From assembly GCA_016195505.1 (NCBI GenBank), contig JACPZN010000084.1:1-18431 (forward strand): a stretch of DNA of 18,431 nt, given 5' to 3'. The notes beneath the pieces are model-generated. The model saw nothing but the letters and a program-made list of their open reading frames with translations. It did not search any database and was not told the origin of the DNA. Below, piece by piece: positions 14,465-18,431 of this stretch. Each line of letters opens with the position of its first letter. The stretch's first letter is position 1. The position numbers and the translations under genes were made by a program. This DNA comes from Nitrospirota bacterium (GTDB lineage Bacteria > Nitrospirota > Nitrospiria > Nitrospirales > Nitrospiraceae).

Positions 14465-15292
14465 CTATGCCGACCCGGCACTTCGTGACGTGATGCCGAG
14501 CAACTCTCGGATCTTGTCGCCCGTATGTATTGCACGAATGAGCGATTCTCCGATCAACATCGCTTGAATACCTGCCTCTACAAGCCGCACCACGTCAGTG
14601 CGATCATGAATCCCGCTTTCGCTGACGATGAGCTTGTCGGGCGGGATCCTCTTAGCCAACCGAAAGGTCACACTGAGGTCGGTCGTGAATGTTTGCAGAT
14701 CCCGATTGTTGATCCCGATCATTCTGGCGGTTGGAATCCATTCCAAGACGGTATCCAGTTGCCCCTCGTCATGGGTTTCGAACAGGATATCCATCCCGAG
14801 TTCGGTGGCCAGCGCATGGAAGTCCATCAATTGCCGACGCTCCAACGCGGCCACGATCAGCAACACGGCGTCGGCACCGTTCGCCCTTGCCTCGTAAAAC
14901 TGCACCTCCCCCACCATGAATTCTTTATTGAGGGCAGGAATCGGCAGCGTGCGCTTGATCTCTGCCAGATATCGAAGGTCACCCTGGAAGAAATCCTTGT
15001 CCGTCAAGACGGAGACGGCTGATGCCCCATGCTCATGGTAGGTGCGTGCGAGGGCCAGGTGGTCGAATTTCTTCGAAAACTCGGGCCGTAAGAGTCCCAA
15101 GCTCGGTGAGGTCTTCTTCACTTCCGCGATCAATGCCGGACTTGTCGCAGTCCTGGTCGACTCAAGCGTCACGGCAAATCCCAGCGCTGGCGGCGCGTCG
15201 CGAATGGCCGCCTTGAGGCTTGCGAGATAGGAACGGCTCTGCTTATGCCTAAGTTCCGCTTTCTTATGCTCTAGAATCTGATCGAGAATCAT
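14465..15292 (-). CDS. trpC: Indole-3-glycerol phosphate synthase
   Basis: TrpC closes the indole ring in step four of tryptophan synthesis. The 275-residue monofunctional enzyme carries the TIM-barrel motifs ALIAEVKKTSPS (about residues 53-64, catalytic Lys), SVLTDKDFFQGD (94-105), a Lys in ALNKEF (K123; usually RKDF), GADAVLLIVAAL, GINNRDL and SESGIHDRTDV. The R-K-D to N-K-E change keeps the key lysine. ATG 15292 follows the trpD stop by 6 bp, so coupling is likely. Confidence 0.96.
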   Translation of the reverse strand: MILDQILEHKKAELRHKQSRSYLASLKAAIRDAPPALGFAVTLESTRTATSPALIAEVKKTSPSLGLLRPEFSKKFDHLALARTYHEHGASAVSVLTDKDFFQGDLRYLAEIKRTLPIPALNKEFMVGEVQFYEARANGADAVLLIVAALERRQLMDFHALATELGMDILFETHDEGQLDTVLEWIPTARMIGINNRDLQTFTTDLSVTFRLAKRIPPDKLIVSESGIHDRTDVVRLVEAGIQAMLIGESLIRAIHTGDKIRELLGITSRSAGSA

Positions 15293-15298
15293 GAGCAG

Positions 15299-16312
15299 TT
15301 ACGCTTTTCTGGTATACGCACTAAGCCGATCCAGCTTCTCGGCAGCAGCCCCTGAATCGATCGCTCGTTGAGCGAGACGAAAGCCTTCCTTCAGTGTCTT
15401 TGCTTTCTGACCTACGACCATGGCAGGAGCGGCATTGAGGCACACGATGTCACGCTTCGGACCTTTCCTGCCCTGCAAGATGTCTTTGGTGATGCGTGCG
15501 TTGTCTTCCGGCGTGCCTCCTGCAAACTCTTTTCGTACCACACGATGCAGCTCGAACTCTTCCGGGGCCGTGAAATAGCTCGACACCACACCGCCCTTTC
15601 CTTCAGAAACCTTCGTCCGATCCGACAATGTGATTTCATCCAGCCCATCCATGCCATGAATGACGAAACAATGTTGCGACCCCAGTTCCAGCAAGACTCG
15701 TCCAAGAATTTCGGTCAACTTCGCATCATAGACACCCAGAACTTGATGCGTGGCACCAGCCGGGTTTGTCAAAGGCCCCAGCAGATTAAAGAGAGTACGG
15801 ATCCCCATTTCCTGTCTTGGCCCGGCACAATGTTTCATCGCACCGTGGTAGAGCGGTGCGAACAAAAACCCGATACCGACTTCATCGATACAGTCCGCCA
15901 CACGATCTGGCGTCAGGTCGATCTTGACACCAAGAGCGGTCAACACGTCCGCACTGCCAGATTTGGATGAGATGGAGCGATTGCCGTGCTTGGCCACGGT
16001 GATTCCGGCTCCGGCCACCACCAGCGCCGCGGTGGTGGAGATATTGAACGTGTGGGCCCCGTCACCGCCGGTTCCGCAGGTGTCAACCACAATTTGTGCA
16101 CCGACCCTGATTCGGGTAGCTCGAGACCTCATGGCCTTTGCTGAACCGACGATTTCATCCACCGTTTCACCCTTTTGTCTGAGCCCCATAAGGTACGCGG
16201 CAATCTGAGCTGCGGTCGCCGCCCCATCCATGATCTCGGACATGACCGTTTCAGCCTCTTGTGCGGAAAGATCGGTTCGATCGGCCAATTTGGCGAGCGC
16301 TTCTCTGATCAT
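15299..16312 (-). CDS. trpD: Anthranilate phosphoribosyltransferase
   Basis: TrpD joins anthranilate to phosphoribosyl pyrophosphate. The 337 residues match the usual length. Substrate motifs present are CGTGGDG (79-85), NIST (90-93), KHGNR (108-112) and GIRTLFNLLGPLTNPA. The usual YHPAMKH is YHGAMKH here. The protein is monofunctional, with TrpG encoded separately 23 bp upstream. ATG 16312 has no clear ribosome-binding site. Confidence 0.96.
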   Translation of the reverse strand: MIREALAKLADRTDLSAQEAETVMSEIMDGAATAAQIAAYLMGLRQKGETVDEIVGSAKAMRSRATRIRVGAQIVVDTCGTGGDGAHTFNISTTAALVVAGAGITVAKHGNRSISSKSGSADVLTALGVKIDLTPDRVADCIDEVGIGFLFAPLYHGAMKHCAGPRQEMGIRTLFNLLGPLTNPAGATHQVLGVYDAKLTEILGRVLLELGSQHCFVIHGMDGLDEITLSDRTKVSEGKGGVVSSYFTAPEEFELHRVVRKEFAGGTPEDNARITKDILQGRKGPKRDIVCLNAAPAMVVGQKAKTLKEGFRLAQRAIDSGAAAEKLDRLSAYTRKA

Positions 16313-16335
16313 GATCGTGAACCAGTATGAGTCGG

Positions 16336-16899
16336 CTAGAGTTTCAGAAAGTTCCGGAGCAGGTCTTTTCCGACGGTCGTGAGGATCGATTCCGGATGGA
16401 ACTGGACTCCTTCGACGCCGAGCGTCTTATGACGGAGTCCCATGATCTCACCCTCAGCGGTCTCCGCCGAAATCTCGAAGCAGTCAGGGAGCTTCGCACG
16501 ATTCACGATCAATGAATGGTACCGCGTCGCTTCAAATGGATTGGGCAATGATCGGTAGACCGTTTTGCCATCATGCTTGATCTGTGATGTCTTCCCATGC
16601 ATCAAGCGTGGAGCACGGATGACCTCTCCGCCATAGGCGACGGCCAGCGACTGGTGCCCCAAGCAAACACCAAGAATCGGAATCTTGCCTCCAAACTTGC
16701 GGATTACGTCGACCGAGATACCGGCTTCTTTTGGCGTACAAGGACCAGGGGAAATCACGATCCGGCTGGGACGCAGATCGGCAATCTGACTGAGAGCAAT
16801 TTTGTCGTTACGATAGACCTGAACATCTTCACCCAACTCTCCAAAATACTGCACTAAGTTGTAGGTAAAGGAATCGTAGTTGTCGATGACCAACAGCAT
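16336..16899 (-). CDS. trpG: Anthranilate synthase glutamine amidotransferase component
   Basis: TrpG releases ammonia from glutamine for TrpE. The class I amidotransferase triad is present: Cys79 in GVCLGHQS, and His and Glu in VQFHPESIL near residue 170. The start is ATG 16899 (MLLVIDNYDSFTYN, the normal TrpG/PabA beginning). A TTG two codons upstream is possible. The protein is 187 residues. It could also serve p-aminobenzoate synthesis, as shared TrpG/PabA proteins do, but its place in the trp operon makes TrpG the main role. It is separated from trpE by 96 bp containing a repeat. Confidence 0.95.
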   Translation of the reverse strand: MLLVIDNYDSFTYNLVQYFGELGEDVQVYRNDKIALSQIADLRPSRIVISPGPCTPKEAGISVDVIRKFGGKIPILGVCLGHQSLAVAYGGEVIRAPRLMHGKTSQIKHDGKTVYRSLPNPFEATRYHSLIVNRAKLPDCFEISAETAEGEIMGLRHKTLGVEGVQFHPESILTTVGKDLLRNFLKL

Positions 16900-16915
16900 G
16901 GGCAAATCTAGTTTT

Positions 16916-16998
16916 CAGCGGTCAGCGCTCAGCATTCGCTTATTAGAATCTTGGTCTTTCAGGACTGGCACCTAGTTGATGGCTGAAAGCTGAGCGCT
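16916..16998. repeat. Inverted heptamer repeat between trpE and trpG
   Basis: Left units CAGCGGT, CAGCGCT, CAGCATT (16916-16936) face right units GGCTGAA, AGCTGAG (16981-16994). AGCGCTCAGC (16924-16933) and GCTGAGCGCT (16989-16998) are perfect 10-bp inverted copies about 55 bp apart. It occupies nearly all of the trpE-trpG gap and belongs to the same family as the lolC/lolD and trpB/trpA elements. Confidence 0.75.
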
Positions 16999-17001
16999 AC
17001 C

Positions 17002-18431
17002 TCATTCCAGTCCCTGCTCCGCCAGTTCAATTGCCTTCATCATTGCGCGAGCTTTGTTGCACGTTTCTTCATACTCATGTTCTGGATTGGAATCGGCAAC
17101 GATGCCGGCTCCAGCCTGAATGAAGGCCCGATGACGCGAAACCACCACCGTTCGAATGTTGATGCACATGTCCATATTACCCGAAAAGCTGATGTAGCCT
17201 ACCGCGCCGGCATAGGGACCGCGCTTGGTCGGTTCAAGTTCTTCAATGATCTCCATCGCTCTAATTTTAGGGGCTCCGGAAACTGTTCCGGCCGGGAAGC
17301 AGGCCTTCAGTACATCGTACACGGTCTTCGAATGATCCAGTTTTCCGGTAACGTTCGATACCATATGCATCACATGGGAGTACCGCTCCACATTCATCAT
17401 GGATTCCACTTGAACTGATCCCCGCTCGGCCACTCGGCCGATATCATTGCGCCCTAAATCAACCAGCATGATGTGCTCAGCCCGTTCCTTGGTATCCGCT
17501 AAGAGACGGCGCTCAAGCTGTGCATCTTCCTCAGCCGTTGCACCCCGGCGCCGCGTCCCCGCGATCGGACGTAGCGAGACACATCCATCCTCGCAACGCA
17601 CGAGGATTTCTGGAGACGAGCCAACGAGTTCGACCCCGGCAATACGCAAGTAATACATGTACGGTGATGGATTCACGAGGCGTAATGCACGGTAGAGCTG
17701 GAACGGCGGTGTTTGTAAATTCGTTTCCCATCGCTGAGACACCACACACTGGAAGATGTCCCCTGCCTTGATATATTCTTGGGTACGGAAGACCATCTTT
17801 TCAAAATCCGCCTTGCTCATATTCGGCGTAAAGCGGATAGGAGACCGCCGTCGCTTCAGCTTGATCTGCCGAAGGGGTCGGCGGAGCAAGGCGATCATCT
17901 TTTCGATCCTGGCTGTTGCCTCATGATAGGCCGAACGGACGTCACGTTCCGACAAAGATTTCACGTGTGCGTTGGCCACCACTTTGATTTTCTGCGAAAT
18001 GTTATCGAAAATGAGCGACGTTTCGGTCAAGAGAAACGCAAAGTTCGGAAGGCCGAGGTGATCCTTCCCCCTGGACGGAACATCCTCGAATGTTTTCACC
18101 ATGTCATAACCGAGATAGCCCACGGCTCCGCCCACGAACCGAGGCAGGCCCGGAACAGTTACAGGACGATACGTGTCCATCAGTTCTCGCAGGCGATCCA
18201 GCGGAGCTCCCTGACTGGGAATACGGCGACTGCGCTTCCCCTTCTTGACGCAGAGATCACCGCGATCCTCGAACATGACGATGGGAGACCCGCTCCCGAG
18301 AAACGAGTAGCGCGCCCACTTTTCCCCTCCCTGCACGCTTTCCAGCAGATAGGCCGACGGGCCATGGTCGATCTTGGCAAACGCCGAAACCGGCGTGTCA
18401 TGATCCGCCAGGATTTCGCGGTACAACGGAA
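17002..18431 (-). CDS. trpE: Anthranilate synthase component I, 5' end cut by the window edge
   Basis: TrpE makes anthranilate from chorismate using ammonia from TrpG. The frame is open to the right edge, where it reads PLYREILADHDTPVSAF, so a few dozen N-terminal residues are outside. The tryptophan-feedback motif LLES (in YLLESVQGGEKWARYSF) is present. The chorismate-binding signatures FQCVVSQRWE, SSPEILVR, RPIAGTRRRG, LVDLGRNDIGR, FPAGTVSGAPKIRAMEII and QAGAGIVADSNPEHEYEE follow in order. It is first of the visible trp genes, so any attenuator or operator lies outside the window. Confidence 0.97.
   Translation of the reverse strand, partial: PLYREILADHDTPVSAFAKIDHGPSAYLLESVQGGEKWARYSFLGSGSPIVMFEDRGDLCVKKGKRSRRIPSQGAPLDRLRELMDTYRPVTVPGLPRFVGGAVGYLGYDMVKTFEDVPSRGKDHLGLPNFAFLLTETSLIFDNISQKIKVVANAHVKSLSERDVRSAYHEATARIEKMIALLRRPLRQIKLKRRRSPIRFTPNMSKADFEKMVFRTQEYIKAGDIFQCVVSQRWETNLQTPPFQLYRALRLVNPSPYMYYLRIAGVELVGSSPEILVRCEDGCVSLRPIAGTRRRGATAEEDAQLERRLLADTKERAEHIMLVDLGRNDIGRVAERGSVQVESMMNVERYSHVMHMVSNVTGKLDHSKTVYDVLKACFPAGTVSGAPKIRAMEIIEELEPTKRGPYAGAVGYISFSGNMDMCINIRTVVVSRHRAFIQAGAGIVADSNPEHEYEETCNKARAMMKAIELAEQGLE

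Noticed and set aside
1..18431. CRISPR array, tRNA/rRNA, insertion sequence or phage genes
   Set aside because: The repeats seen are 7-bp units without spacers, and no cloverleaf, transposase, integrase or target-site duplication was recognised.

Overview
The window looks like chromosomal DNA of a Gram-negative, probably Nitrospira-like (Nitrospirota) bacterium. It is moderately GC-rich and encodes outer-membrane lipoprotein machinery (Lnt, LolC/E, LolD), a TraF/PorV-like outer-membrane barrel and a bacterial type IIB topoisomerase (Topo VI). Several intergenic spaces carry heptanucleotide repeats built on GCTGA. The genus assignment is inferred from gene style and content, not from a database match.

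Layout. (1) 1-1871, minus strand: a 101-residue unknown protein, then the 5' part of the Topo VI B-subunit gene, which runs off the left edge. (2) 1872-2351: divergent non-coding space. (3) 2352-2870, plus: a small FMN-binding (HugZ/PNPOx-like) protein. It converges on a minus-strand pair (2903-3444) of a PilZ protein and a translationally coupled one-helix membrane protein. (4) 3555-11700, plus: lnt, prfB, lysS, lolC/E, lolD, an outer-membrane barrel gene and a lipoprotein gene. Lnt makes triacylated lipoproteins and LolC/E plus LolD extract them for delivery to the outer membrane, so these genes form a lipoprotein-maturation neighbourhood interleaved with two translation genes. (5) 11753-18431, minus: a tryptophan operon in the order trpE-G-D-C-F-B-A. 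trpE is cut by the right edge, and the operon converges on the lipoprotein gene.

Two things stand out. First, short arrays of 7-bp units (GCTGANN or its complement) recur at gene junctions: the prfB end, lolC/lolD, trpB/trpA, trpE/trpG and weakly the 2870 gene end. They sometimes supply the last codons, the stop codon or the ribosome-binding site of the adjoining gene. A different heptamer array (TCANNNN) precedes lysS. Second, four genes have broken or shortened reading frames: lnt, prfB, the outer-membrane barrel gene and trpF. prfB keeps a textbook +1 programmed-frameshift site, but the coding region right after it is missing about 35 codons and the +1 frame hits a stop at once. trpF lacks about 67 nt. 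Because prfB and lnt are normally essential, consensus or assembly error is the leading explanation. For prfB, a switch to initiation at an overlapping TTG is a testable alternative. No tRNA, rRNA, CRISPR array, insertion sequence or phage gene was seen.
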